This document shows, one piece after another, positions 32,921 to 40,255 of a stretch of 40,255 nucleotides of DNA. The notes below the pieces were generated by a model. That model had not been told where the DNA came from. It saw nothing but the letters and a program-made list of their open reading frames with translations, and did not search any database. Within the stretch, counting starts at the first letter, position 1. Every line of letters begins with the position of its first letter. Origin of the DNA: Prevotella sp. (GTDB lineage: Bacteria > Bacteroidota > Bacteroidia > Bacteroidales > Bacteroidaceae); contig JAILMS010000061.1 of the NCBI GenBank assembly GCA_024692385.1, positions 1 through 40,255 on the forward strand, written 5' to 3'. The position numbers and the translations under genes were made by a program.

Positions 32921-33664
32921 TTAGCGTTTTAGAATCTTGTTAATCTCTCTTAGCATGCTCTTGAAGCGGTTGACGGGTAGCGCCTTGTTGGTCAAGGCCG
33001 ACCCCATGCAGTATTTGGAGAATCCATGTGGATGGATGCGCAGCCGGCGCAGCATCTCCAGTACGGGTGAGTAGCAGAGCCCGTCGCGTTTCAGTTCTAT
33101 GATGACCAGCTTTCCCATATCCTTGTCCGTGCCACTCACAAGGTTGTGGAAGTGCAGTTCTGAGTCGATGGTCAGTCGCTCCGTCTTGGCTTTGTTCACC
33201 AGCGTGATGCGGTGGAAGTGGTTGTTCAGTACAGGTTGTAGCGTGTCGGCTTGATAGCGCAGGTGCTTGGCCAGGAAGGAGTGTTTCTCCGATTCACAGA
33301 CATCCATGTCGCGAACCTCCATGCGCTTCTTCTTCGTGCGTCCATGGTTGTTCTTCGTCTTCACCTCCATAAACTGCAAGCCACTGATGCAGTAGGTGCG
33401 GAAGCGTATCTTCTGACGGTTGGCATGGTTCCACTGATGCTGGTTATACATATCGAAGGCCGGTGTGTCGAAGTAGGTGGTGTCGTATTCCAGATTACGC
33501 TCACCGTCAATCTCCTGTATGTAATAGTCCTGACATGCCATCTTCAGGAGTCGGCACAGCTGCTCCATCGTCGTAACGAACTTCGTGTCCGTACGATTCA
33601 TCAGCTTCACTCCACTCATCTGCTCCAGAGATATAGGGGAAAAAGAGTTGATTAGGTCAGTCAT
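32921..33664 (-). CDS. VTC-domain polyphosphate polymerase
   Basis: Triphosphate-tunnel family protein (247 aa) like the catalytic domain of yeast Vtc4, which makes polyphosphate from ATP. The tunnel's charged signature is intact: LMNRTDTKFV near the N-terminus, YDTTYFDTPAF, RQKIRFRTY, FMEVKTK with NHGRTKKKRMEV, VIIELKRDG, and the closing FSKYCMG. There is no signal peptide or membrane segment; DUF4956 next door could supply the membrane. The start at 33664 (MTDLIN) is fixed by the promoter at 33698-33729. Activity on phosphate is a family-based prediction. Confidence 0.87.
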   Translation of the reverse strand: MTDLINSFSPISLEQMSGVKLMNRTDTKFVTTMEQLCRLLKMACQDYYIQEIDGERNLEYDTTYFDTPAFDMYNQHQWNHANRQKIRFRTYCISGLQFMEVKTKNNHGRTKKKRMEVRDMDVCESEKHSFLAKHLRYQADTLQPVLNNHFHRITLVNKAKTERLTIDSELHFHNLVSGTDKDMGKLVIIELKRDGLCYSPVLEMLRRLRIHPHGFSKYCMGSALTNKALPVNRFKSMLREINKILKR

Positions 33665-33697
33665 TCTGAGGTTTATTCGATTGTTTTTAAGCGCGTG

Positions 33698-33729
33698 CAA
33701 AGGTAACAAAAAGGAAGGAATGGCACAAA
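33698..33729 (-). promoter_or_regulatory. promoter of the VTC-DUF4956-DUF2490-beta-helix operon
   Basis: Minus-strand TTTG (33729-33726), 20 bp, TACCTTTG (33705-33698), 33 bp before the ATG. Confidence 0.8.
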
Positions 33730-33826
33730 AATAATCAACCAATTCCTTCCTTTTATCAGTTAATTACGTTTTTTTCAGAGATTTTTACTATTAAGTGGTC
33801 ATTTTACACGCTTTTTCCCTATTGAG

Positions 33827-34561
33827 CTATAACCATAGCTCTTTTAGTACGCTGAGACTCTTGAGCTCAGGGAATTGAGGAATATGCAGGCGGTAGTATT
33901 GTAGCAATACGTCTACGATGCGGTTGCGCTCGTCGTGACTGAGGCGGTAGAGGTGCATAGTGGGGAAGTCCATGCGCATCAGCAGGTGTATCATCTTTGC
34001 CTCGCCGGGCTGTAAGAAGTCGCGATGCAGTGGTGCCACACCACAGAAGCGTCCTTCACGCAAGTCGAAATAGAGATGACTCTCCTCACCGGGCGTAAGG
34101 CTTAGGTTCGGATAGAATCCCAGAAAGCGACTCATATGCATCAGGAAGGTCAGGTGGAAGTTGGCATAGCCTGTCGTGGCGGCATCCAACCACTGCATGG
34201 AGCTGCAGATATAGGCAAAGAGCAACTCGTCCTGTCGCTCTGAGCGAAGGGCATGATACAGAAACTCAGCCATAAACAAGGTGATGGCCAGCTTCTCGGG
34301 CGAGAAAGGAATCGCGGTATAGGGTGTCAACAGGCGGGCATCCTTCAGCTTCTGCAACTGCGTGCGCTGGCGCAGGTCACACTCCACCTCCAACAGTGTC
34401 ATCGGTTGGAAATACTGCTTCTTCAGTCTTCCCTTCGAGCTCTTGGGAATGGGTACGGCAAACGACAGCCTACCCTCTTCTCGGGTAAACATTTCTACGA
34501 TCAAGCGGGACTCTCCATACTTGAAAGAATGTAGCACTATAGCCTCTGTTTTTACTAACAC
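33827..34561 (-). CDS. recO: DNA repair protein RecO
   Basis: RecFOR pathway protein that loads RecA on SSB-coated DNA and anneals strands. The N-terminal OB fold has KTEAIVLHSFKYGES and EEGRLSFAVP; the helical C-terminal part follows (244 aa). A GTG start at 34561 gives the family-typical M-LVKTEAIVL beginning. An ATG-led frame to 34609 adds 16 residues that overlap the likely promoter region. The four-Cys zinc motif of some RecO proteins is absent. It is divergent from the tRNA-Glu/rpsT transcript. Confidence 0.9.
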   Translation of the reverse strand: MLVKTEAIVLHSFKYGESRLIVEMFTREEGRLSFAVPIPKSSKGRLKKQYFQPMTLLEVECDLRQRTQLQKLKDARLLTPYTAIPFSPEKLAITLFMAEFLYHALRSERQDELLFAYICSSMQWLDAATTGYANFHLTFLMHMSRFLGFYPNLSLTPGEESHLYFDLREGRFCGVAPLHRDFLQPGEAKMIHLLMRMDFPTMHLYRLSHDERNRIVDVLLQYYRLHIPQFPELKSLSVLKELWL

Positions 34562-34615
34562 GAGGGCGAAATTACACAAAATACATTGAAAAACAGCATT
34601 TTTCCTCAAGAAAAT

Positions 34616-34646
34616 TTTGTCAGATGGAAAATTTAACGTACCTTTG
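34616..34646 (+). promoter_or_regulatory. promoter of tRNA-Glu and rpsT
   Basis: TTTG (34616-34619), 19 bp, TACCTTTG (34639-34646). It lies about 20 bp before the tRNA. No other -7 box is seen before rpsT. Confidence 0.8.
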
Positions 34647-34666
34647 CACCCGCTTTTTATGGCGAT

Positions 34667-34738
34667 GGTCCCTTCGTCTATCGGTTAGGACGAGAGATTT
34701 TCATTCTCTAAAGAGGAGTTCGACTCTCCTAGGGACTA
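34667..34738 (+). tRNA. tRNA-Glu (anticodon TTC)
   Basis: A 72-nt cloverleaf. Acceptor GGTCCCT pairs with AGGGACT (first pair G-U). The D-loop has GGTTAGGAC, the anticodon arm AGAGA-TTTTCAT-TCTCT reads TTC, and the T-arm is GGAGTTCGACTCTCC. Discriminator A is at 34738; CCA is not encoded. Confidence 0.95.
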
Positions 34739-34884
34739 CATAAATCTGGCATCTGCACAGCCAAGTGCTACCAGCAATGGGGACACGGTGTCAGAGGACT
34801 TCGCAAGAAGCCCGCCCAGGGCAGTCCATTAGAGACGCAAGACCCACAAGCTTTACATTATTCATTTAAACAACAAAAACAAAA
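34739..34884 (+). ncRNA. structured leader between tRNA-Glu and rpsT
   Basis: Three hairpins can be drawn. The first (34746-34774) pairs CTGG with CCAG and GCAC with GTGC. The second is GACAC-G-GTGTC (34782-34792). The third (34796-34827) pairs GGACT with AGTCC and GCCC with GGGC. There is no promoter in the stretch. It is a candidate S20 autoregulatory leader or processing signal. The structure was drawn by eye without covariation support. Confidence 0.45.
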
Positions 34885-35136
34885 ATGGCAAATCACAAGT
34901 CAAGCCTGAAGAGAATTCGTCAGGACAAGAAAAAGGCAGAACACAATCACTATTATGCCAAGACCATGCGTAACGCCGTGCGTAAGCTGCGCGCTATGAC
35001 TGATAAGGACGAGGCTACAAAGCTGTATCCCGCTGTACAGAAGATGCTGGATAAGTTGGCTAAGAACAACATCATCCACAAGAACAAGGCTGCCAACATC
35101 AAGTCAAGCCTGTGTGCTCACATCAGCCAGCTGTAA
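34885..35136 (+). CDS. rpsT: 30S ribosomal protein S20
   Basis: Small basic protein (83 aa) that binds 16S rRNA in the 30S body. It begins [17 protein letters not shown] and is helical and Lys-rich throughout, as S20 is. The conserved [14 protein letters not shown] stretch is near the C-terminus. It appears to share a transcript with tRNA-Glu and has its own terminator 30 bp past the stop. Confidence 0.97.
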   Translation: MANHKSSLKRIRQDKKKAEHNHYYAKTMRNAVRKLRAMTDKDEATKLYPAVQKMLDKLAKNNIIHKNKAANIKSSLCAHISQL

Positions 35137-35167
35137 GAAGCACCTGACAAGACCGAAAAGTATAAAA

Positions 35168-35200
35168 AGTCGCAAGCAATCATGCTGGCGGCTTTTTTTT
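35168..35200 (+). terminator. intrinsic terminator after rpsT
   Basis: AGTCGC (35168-35173) pairs with GCGGCT (35188-35193), with an inner GCA/TGC, followed by eight T. Confidence 0.85.
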
Positions 35201-35269
35201 GTTGCCTATAATTGCACTTATTTTGTAGTTTTTTAGCATTAAAAGCATAGCTTTTCCATCTTTTTTGTG

Positions 35270-35277
35270 TATCTTTG
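35270..35277 (+). promoter_or_regulatory. -7 element of gyrB
   Basis: TATCTTTG, 24 bp upstream of the ATG at 35302. No exact -33 TTTG. It excludes the longer frame from 35275. Confidence 0.6.
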
Positions 35278-35301
35278 CATCAAAATTGCAAAAAAAGAAC
35301 A

Positions 35302-37272
35302 ATGGCAGAAGAACTCAACAAAGAAAACAACTATTCCGCGAGCAATATTCAGGTGCTTGAGGGTCTGGAGGCCGTACGCAAGCGTCCGGCCATGTATATC
35401 GGAGACATCAGTGAGAAGGGTCTCCATCACCTTGTCAACGAGACCGTCGATAACTCTATCGACGAGGCTATGGCGGGCTATTGCACGCATATTGAAGTAA
35501 CCATCAATGAAGATGGCTCTATCACTGTACAGGACAACGGTCGTGGTATTCCTGTCGACGAACACGAGAAGATGCACAAGTCGGCCCTCGAGGTCGTTAT
35601 GACAGTGCTCCACGCTGGTGGTAAGTTCGACAAGGGTTCCTACAAGGTATCTGGTGGTCTGCACGGTGTGGGTGTAAGCTGTGTAAACGCACTGTCTACC
35701 CACATGATGTCACAGGTATTCCGCAACGGACACATCTACCAGCAGGAATACGAGAAGGGTAAGCCCCTCTACGACGTAAAGATTGTAGGCGACACCGATA
35801 TGACCGGTACACGCCAGCAGTTCTGGCCTGATGGCAGCATTTTCACCACTACCGAATACAAGTACGACATCATCGCTAAGCGTATGCGCGAGCTGGCCTA
35901 CCTGAATGCCGGCATCACCATCACGCTGAAGGATATGCGTCCTGACGAGGAGGGTAACCTCAAGGAAGAGGTCTTCCACGCCAAGGAAGGTCTGAAGGAG
36001 TTTGTGCGCTACGTAGACCGTCACCGCACCCACCTCTTCGACGACGTCATCTATCTGAAAACTGAGAAGCAGGGTGTTCCCATCGAGGTCGCTGTGATGT
36101 ACAACACCGACTATTCAGAGAATATCCACTCTTACGTCAACAATATCAATACCATTGAGGGTGGTACCCACCTGCAGGGCTTCCGTATGGCACTGACCCG
36201 TACGCTGAAGAAGTATGCCGATGAGGACCCCAATATCTCTAAGCAGATTGAGAAGGCCAAGATTGAGCTGGCCGGTGACGACTTCCGCGAGGGTCTCACA
36301 GCCGTTATCTCCATCAAGGTAGCAGAGCCTCAGTTTGAGGGACAGACCAAGACCAAGCTGGGTAACAGCGAGGTCGCTGGTGCCGTACAGCAGGCTGTTG
36401 GTGAGGCACTCTCCAACTACCTCGAGGAACACCCCAAGGAGGCTCGCCAGATTTGCGAGAAGGTTGTACTTGCTGCTACTGCCCGTATCGCTGCCCGCAA
36501 GGCCCGTGAGAGCGTACAGCGCAAGAACCCTATGACGGGTGGTGGCCTGCCCGGTAAGCTGGCTGACTGCTCAGAGAAGGATCCCAAGCAGTGCGAGATC
36601 TTCCTCGTCGAGGGTGACTCCGCCGGTGGTTCTGCCAAGCAGGGTCGCGACCGTCATTTCCAGGCTATCCTGCCCCTGCGTGGTAAGATTCTGAACGTCG
36701 AGAAGGTACAGTGGCACCGCGTCTTCGAGGCCGAGTCTGTCATGAACATCATCCAGAGTATCGGTGTACGCTTCGGCGTAGATGGCGAGGGCGACCGCGA
36801 GGCCAATGTCGACAAGCTGCGCTACGACAAGATTATCATCATGACCGACGCCGACGTCGATGGTTCTCACATCGACACACTGATCATGACACTCTTCTAT
36901 CGCTTCATGCCAAAGGTCATCCAGGAGGGACACCTCTACATCGCTACTCCACCTCTTTATAAGTGTACCTTCAAGAAGTTCTCTGAGTACTGCTATACTG
37001 AGCAGCAGCGCCAGGCCTTCATCGACAAGTATGTAGCTGGTGACGAGAACGCCACCGCCCTGCACACACAGCGCTACAAAGGTCTTGGTGAGATGAACCC
37101 CGAGCAGCTGTGGGAGACCACTATGAATCCCGAGAACCGTCTGCTCAAGCAGGTCACCATCGAGAACGCTGCCGAGGCCGACGAAATCTTCTCTATGCTG
37201 ATGGGTGACGACGTAGAGCCTCGCCGCCAGTTCATCGAGAAGAACGCTACTTACGCCAATATCGACGCGTAA
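35302..37272 (+). CDS. gyrB: DNA gyrase subunit B
   Basis: ATPase/TOPRIM subunit of gyrase, which adds negative supercoils with GyrA. ATPase motifs are VDNSIDEAMAGY, DNGRGIP and GGLHGVGVSCVNALS. TOPRIM is EGDSAGGSAKQGRD with DADVDGSHI. The QRYKGLGEMNPEQLWETTM block and the ...NATYANIDA end are typical. At 656 aa it is the short GyrB form lacking the E. coli insert. The start at 35302 (MAEELNK) follows the promoter. Confidence 0.96.
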   Translation: MAEELNKENNYSASNIQVLEGLEAVRKRPAMYIGDISEKGLHHLVNETVDNSIDEAMAGYCTHIEVTINEDGSITVQDNGRGIPVDEHEKMHKSALEVVMTVLHAGGKFDKGSYKVSGGLHGVGVSCVNALSTHMMSQVFRNGHIYQQEYEKGKPLYDVKIVGDTDMTGTRQQFWPDGSIFTTTEYKYDIIAKRMRELAYLNAGITITLKDMRPDEEGNLKEEVFHAKEGLKEFVRYVDRHRTHLFDDVIYLKTEKQGVPIEVAVMYNTDYSENIHSYVNNINTIEGGTHLQGFRMALTRTLKKYADEDPNISKQIEKAKIELAGDDFREGLTAVISIKVAEPQFEGQTKTKLGNSEVAGAVQQAVGEALSNYLEEHPKEARQICEKVVLAATARIAARKARESVQRKNPMTGGGLPGKLADCSEKDPKQCEIFLVEGDSAGGSAKQGRDRHFQAILPLRGKILNVEKVQWHRVFEAESVMNIIQSIGVRFGVDGEGDREANVDKLRYDKIIIMTDADVDGSHIDTLIMTLFYRFMPKVIQEGHLYIATPPLYKCTFKKFSEYCYTEQQRQAFIDKYVAGDENATALHTQRYKGLGEMNPEQLWETTMNPENRLLKQVTIENAAEADEIFSMLMGDDVEPRRQFIEKNATYANIDA

Positions 37273-37281
37273 GGCCTACAG

Positions 37282-37398
37282 ATGGCAATAGAACAAGACA
37301 TATTCCGTAGATCGGAACTACTTTTGGGCGATGAGGCAATGAGCCTCATTGCCCAAAAACGTGTTATTATCTTTGGTGTAGGCGGTGTCGGCCTGTAG
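37282..37398 (+). pseudogene. tcdA: truncated 5' end of tcdA (ThiF/E1-like tRNA t6A dehydratase)
   Basis: An ATG 9 bp after gyrB opens 38 codons reading MAIEQDIFRRSELLLGDEAM and RVIIFGVGGVGL, then TAG. This is the start of the TcdA/CsdL family up to the ATP-binding GxGGxG turn. The remaining 200 or so residues are missing, and downstream DNA does not resume the family in any frame. Loss followed a break or insertion right after GVGGVG. Confidence 0.7.
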
Positions 37399-37437
37399 TA
37401 CAAGACACCATCAAAAAATAGGATTTACCCGTATTCG

Positions 37438-37560
37438 TTATACGGCCTCTTCGTCAGACGGGGAGATGATACTATTGAAGTTCTCGCCGCTAACGGAATT
37501 CAAGAGTGGCTGCTGCATCTTAATAGTGGTGAGAGTAGGCTGCTGATATTTCTTTTTCAT
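37438..37560 (-). CDS. 40-aa KKxYxxP-type small peptide
   Basis: The minus-strand frame encodes MKKKYQQPTLTTIKMQQPLL, then NSVSGENFNSIISPSDEEAV. It resembles many short Bacteroidales peptides beginning MKKxYxxPxxxxxxxxxxxLLxxS, which are annotated only as hypothetical (recalled). It starts 14 bp after the stop of the VAVK-tail fragment on the same strand, so it would be cotranscribed with it. The function is unknown, and no maturase or transporter is visible nearby. Confidence 0.6.
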   Translation of the reverse strand: MKKKYQQPTLTTIKMQQPLLNSVSGENFNSIISPSDEEAV

Positions 37561-37574
37561 TGTTAGATTCTCCT

Positions 37575-38132
37575 TTATTTTACTGCAACCTTTTTCCCAT
37601 TCACGATATAGAGTCCCTTTTTGAGGGTTGACAGTTTGCGACCATCCAGCGTGTACCAGCTATCGTCATGCCCGCACTTAACTTCTTTAACTTCTTGAAT
37701 CCCCGTCGTTTCGTCGTCAAGGATGATTTCCAGACGTGCTCCCGACGAGATAGACCAATTCACATCGAAGTAGGCACGACACGAATTGATGTAGTAGCTG
37801 GCTTTCGACGGATAGTGTAGCTGATTGTTGCTACTTACGAAGAGCTTGGTGCCGTCATACGCCAGAAAGATAGGTGAGAAGGTTCCCACGAACTTCACAT
37901 CACCAATGGTGACAGACGATGGTTCATCAGCGCTGATAGTGACATTAACAAATTCGGGATTGATGATGGCAGCTGGCAATGGTGACGCTGCTATCTGCTC
38001 GGCAGTCAGCGAGAAGGGCAGGCAGAGCGTGTTCCATGAGCCGTTCTTCTGGAGGGTACGGTCAAACAGTTGCACTGTTCTCTCTTGTAACTGGTAAGTA
38101 GACAGGAAGGTGGTGTTCTCGGCATCGTTCAT
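37575..38132 (-). pseudogene. 5'-truncated gene for a Prevotella secreted protein (VAVK tail)
   Basis: The frame gives 185 aa without a signal peptide. It begins MNDAENTTFLSTYQLQERTV and KNGSWNTLCLPFSL, a module that normally lies in the middle or C-terminal part of large secreted Bacteroidetes proteins. It ends WYTLDGRKL...KGLYIVNGKKVAVK. The missing N-terminus and the truncated tcdA on the other side suggest a deletion or rearrangement across this interval. It could still be translated from the internal ATG at 38132, but export would not be expected. Confidence 0.65.
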
Positions 38133-38189
38133 GATTTACATTTTTTTTGTTGAATTTGCGAAATAAACTCGTTTTTTCCCCAATGTATA

Positions 38190-38221
38190 AAAAAAAAGCA
38201 GAGTTGTATCTACAACTCTGC
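38190..38221 (-). terminator. intrinsic terminator of the infB-sufB transcript
   Basis: An 11-bp perfect stem, GCAGAGTTGTA (38198-38208) with TACAACTCTGC (38211-38221), is followed on the minus strand by a run of T. It lies 30 bp past the sufB stop. Confidence 0.9.
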
Positions 38222-38251
38222 AAATATTTGAAGTAAAAAGCTGGCAGGTAA

Positions 38252-39715
38252 TTAGCCTACCGTACCTTCTAATGATACACTCAGCAGTTTCTGCGCCTCC
38301 ACAGCAAACTCCATGGGCAGTTTCTGCAACACTTCCTTAGCATAGCCATTGACAATAAGACCTACAGCCTGCTCGGTGGGGATGCCTCGCTGATTGCAAT
38401 AGAACAGCTGGTCTTCAGAAATCTTGGAGGTGGTAGCCTCGTGCTCGAAGATGGCTGTGTCGTTGTGGACATCCATATAGGGGAAGGTGTGGGCACCACA
38501 GTCGGAGCCCAGAAGCAGGGAGTCGCAGGAAGAGTAGTTGCGGGCATTGTCGGCGGTTGAGGCTGCACGGACAAGGCCACGGTAGCTGTTCTGCGAATGG
38601 CCTGCAGAGATACCTTTCGAGATGATGGTCGACTTGGTATTTTTACCAATATGAATCATCTTGGTACCGGTATCGGCTTCTTGGTAGTTGTTGGTGACGG
38701 CTACAGAGTAGAACTCTGCCTGAGAGTTGTCACCTTTTAGTATGCAGGAGGGATATTTCCACGTGATAGCGGAACCTGTCTCTACCTGTGTCCACGACAG
38801 CTTGGAATCGACGCCACGCAGGTCGCCACGCTTGGTGACGAGGTTGAGGACACCGCCCTTACCGTTCTCATCGCCGGGATACCAGTTCTGTACGGTAGAG
38901 TACTTCACCTCTGCCCTATCCATCACGATGATCTCTACGATGGCGGCATGCAGCTGGTTCTCGTCACGCATAGGAGCCGTACAACCTTCGAGGTAGCTGA
39001 CGTACGAGTCATCGTCGGCAATAATCAAGGTGCGCTCAAACTGGCCCGTATTGCGGGCATTGATGCGGAAATAGCTGCTCAGCTCCATAGGACAGCGCAC
39101 ACCTTTGGGGATATAGACAAAGGAGCCATCGGAGAATACAGCGGAGTTGAGGGCGGCAAAGAAGTTGTCGCGGTAGGGCACCACAGAACCAAGGTACTGT
39201 CGCACCAGGTCGCCATGCTCCTTGATGGCCTCACCAATGGAACAGAAGATAACACCCTTCTCGCGCAGTTTCTCCTTAAAGGTAGTCTTCACACTGACTG
39301 AGTCCATAATGGCATCCACAGCAGTGTTGCCACTCAGTGCCAGTCGCTCCTCAAGGGGAATGCCCAACTTGTCGAAGGTCTTTTCCAATTCTGGGTCGAT
39401 AGCGGGTGAACCGCCATCAGCAGCCGAAGACGCAGGCTTCGCTGTGGGGTCTGCATAATAAGAGATGGCTTGATAGTCAATCTCAGGTACATGCACATGA
39501 CCCCATGTGGGTTCCGTCTGCTCTTTCCAGTAGCGGAACGCCTTTAAGCGGAACTCGAGCATCCACTCGGGTTCCCCTTTCTTAGCTGAGATGAGCCGAA
39601 CGACATCTTCGTTCAGCCCCTTCTCGATAATTTCTGTATGCACGTCAGTGGTGAAGCCGAACTCGTATTTCTGTTCGGCTACCTGACGTACAAATTCATT
39701 TTTCTGTTCTGACAT
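38252..39715 (-). CDS. sufB: Fe-S cluster assembly scaffold protein SufB
   Basis: Core of the SufBCD scaffold on which Fe-S clusters are built. Conserved regions: [80 protein letters not shown] and [10 protein letters not shown]. At 487 aa it is full length. A small low-complexity linker ([11 protein letters not shown]) lies around residue 100. It starts 2 bp after the infB stop. sufC and sufD, normally next, are not downstream: the transcript ends at a terminator and debris follows. A sufCD locus would be elsewhere in the genome. Confidence 0.96.
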   Translation of the reverse strand: MSEQKNEFVRQVAEQKYEFGFTTDVHTEIIEKGLNEDVVRLISAKKGEPEWMLEFRLKAFRYWKEQTEPTWGHVHVPEIDYQAISYYADPTAKPASSAADGGSPAIDPELEKTFDKLGIPLEERLALSGNTAVDAIMDSVSVKTTFKEKLREKGVIFCSIGEAIKEHGDLVRQYLGSVVPYRDNFFAALNSAVFSDGSFVYIPKGVRCPMELSSYFRINARNTGQFERTLIIADDDSYVSYLEGCTAPMRDENQLHAAIVEIIVMDRAEVKYSTVQNWYPGDENGKGGVLNLVTKRGDLRGVDSKLSWTQVETGSAITWKYPSCILKGDNSQAEFYSVAVTNNYQEADTGTKMIHIGKNTKSTIISKGISAGHSQNSYRGLVRAASTADNARNYSSCDSLLLGSDCGAHTFPYMDVHNDTAIFEHEATTSKISEDQLFYCNQRGIPTEQAVGLIVNGYAKEVLQKLPMEFAVEAQKLLSVSLEGTVG

Positions 39716-39717
39716 TC

Positions 39718-40255
39718 TTAGAGTTTCTGTTCAACCTCAATCTCAGTGAAGGTCTCGATGATATCGCCCACCTGGATGTCGTTGAAGTTAACCAGTGAGA
39801 TACCACACTCCAAACCAGTAGCAACCTCCTTAGCGTCATCCTTATAACGCTTCAGGGCGTCGATAGGAGCGGTGTGGATAACAATACCATCGCGGATAAC
39901 GCGAGCCTTGTCCTTAGCGTGTACCTTACCCTCGGTAACAAGACCACCGGCAACAGTACCCACCTTGGAAATCTTGAAGACTTGCTTCACCTCAATCTCA
40001 CCAGAGACAATCTCCTTCTTCACCTTGTCGAGCATACCCTGCATCGTCGACTTCACCTCATCGAGAGCGTCGTAGATGATAGAATAGGTATTAATCTCCA
40101 CACCTTCGCGCTCAGCGGCACGACGGGCATCGGCTGAAGGACGCACCTGGAAGCCGACGATGATAGCATCGGATGCCGAAGCCAGCATGACATCGTTCTC
40201 AGAGATCTGACCTACGGCCTTAGCAATCACATTCACCTGGACTTTCTCTGTAGAA
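39718..40255 (-). CDS. infB: translation initiation factor IF-2, C-terminal part (runs off the window)
   Basis: The partial frame, open to the window edge, reads [20 protein letters not shown] and [19 protein letters not shown]. It continues into [20 protein letters not shown] and ends [16 protein letters not shown]. This is the end of IF-2, covering the linker helix and the beta-barrel C2 domain that binds fMet-tRNA. About 178 residues are present; the G domain is outside. Its stop is 2 bp before the sufB start. Confidence 0.93.
   Translation of the reverse strand, partial: STEKVQVNVIAKAVGQISENDVMLASASDAIIVGFQVRPSADARRAAEREGVEINTYSIIYDALDEVKSTMQGMLDKVKKEIVSGEIEVKQVFKISKVGTVAGGLVTEGKVHAKDKARVIRDGIVIHTAPIDALKRYKDDAKEVATGLECGISLVNFNDIQVGDIIETFTEIEVEQKL

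Overview
The window looks like a chromosomal segment of a Prevotella-type Bacteroidales. Three things point there. Promoters follow the Bacteroidetes pattern (TTTG or TTG, 19-21 bp, then TAnnTTTG). The protein families are typical of the group: GH127 with a C-terminal DUF6805 domain, GLUG proteins, membrane-spanning TPR/HTH regulators, and secreted proteins ending in 'GLYIVNGKKVAVK'-like tails. The gene neighbourhoods (dapB-lepB-lepB2-wbqC; recO / tRNA-Glu-rpsT / gyrB; infB-sufB; folP-cdaA) also fit. Most of the window is core chromosome. No prophage, intact IS, CRISPR array or conjugative module is visible.

Layout. 0.1-7.3 kb is accessory: a TPR one-component regulator, a class II Fic protein with a repeat-studded promoter, a secreted GH127 beta-L-arabinofuranosidase, and a GLUG protein interrupted by an amber codon behind a 600-bp spacer holding two tandem arrays. 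7.4-13.7 kb is a minus-strand operon: GNAT-like protein, parE, S41 C-terminal protease, fructuronate reductase-like enzyme. A THUMP-like methyltransferase precedes it. 15-19 kb is a plus-strand run: dapB, lepB, a LepB paralogue lacking both catalytic residues, wbqC and a DUF3332 lipoprotein. 18.9-23.1 kb has fur-AGCS symporter facing a DUF59 (MIP18-like), lpxH, kdgK operon. 23.1-27.2 kb holds pta-ackA and folP-cdaA (c-di-AMP synthesis). 27.4-30.1 kb has an unknown envelope protein, gene debris and murF. 30.4-33.7 kb is a four-gene operon: VTC-type polyphosphate polymerase, DUF4956 membrane protein, DUF2490 beta-barrel and Cthe_2159-type beta-helix lipoprotein. 33.8-37.3 kb holds recO, tRNA-Glu, rpsT and gyrB. 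37.3-38.1 kb is debris (truncated tcdA, 5'-truncated secreted protein, a 40-aa peptide gene). The window ends with sufB and the 3' part of infB.

Functional links. ParE and GyrB are both present. The kdgK and fructuronate reductase genes suggest uronate catabolism. pta-ackA gives acetate and ATP from acetyl-CoA. lpxH, murF, dapB and lepB serve the envelope.

The most unusual signal is at DNA level. A heptanucleotide-repeat family, sometimes joined to a short hairpin module, lies between genes and also inside the reading frames of folP, murF and the THUMP-like methyltransferase. One 45-bp module is 43/45 identical between folP and murF but is translated in different frames. Second come the 22-bp and 21-bp periodic arrays at 6.1-6.25 kb, the catalytically dead signal peptidase paralogue, and the VTC/DUF4956/beta-helix operon. 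Everything here was read by eye from the sequence; family names rest on recalled motifs, not on database searches.
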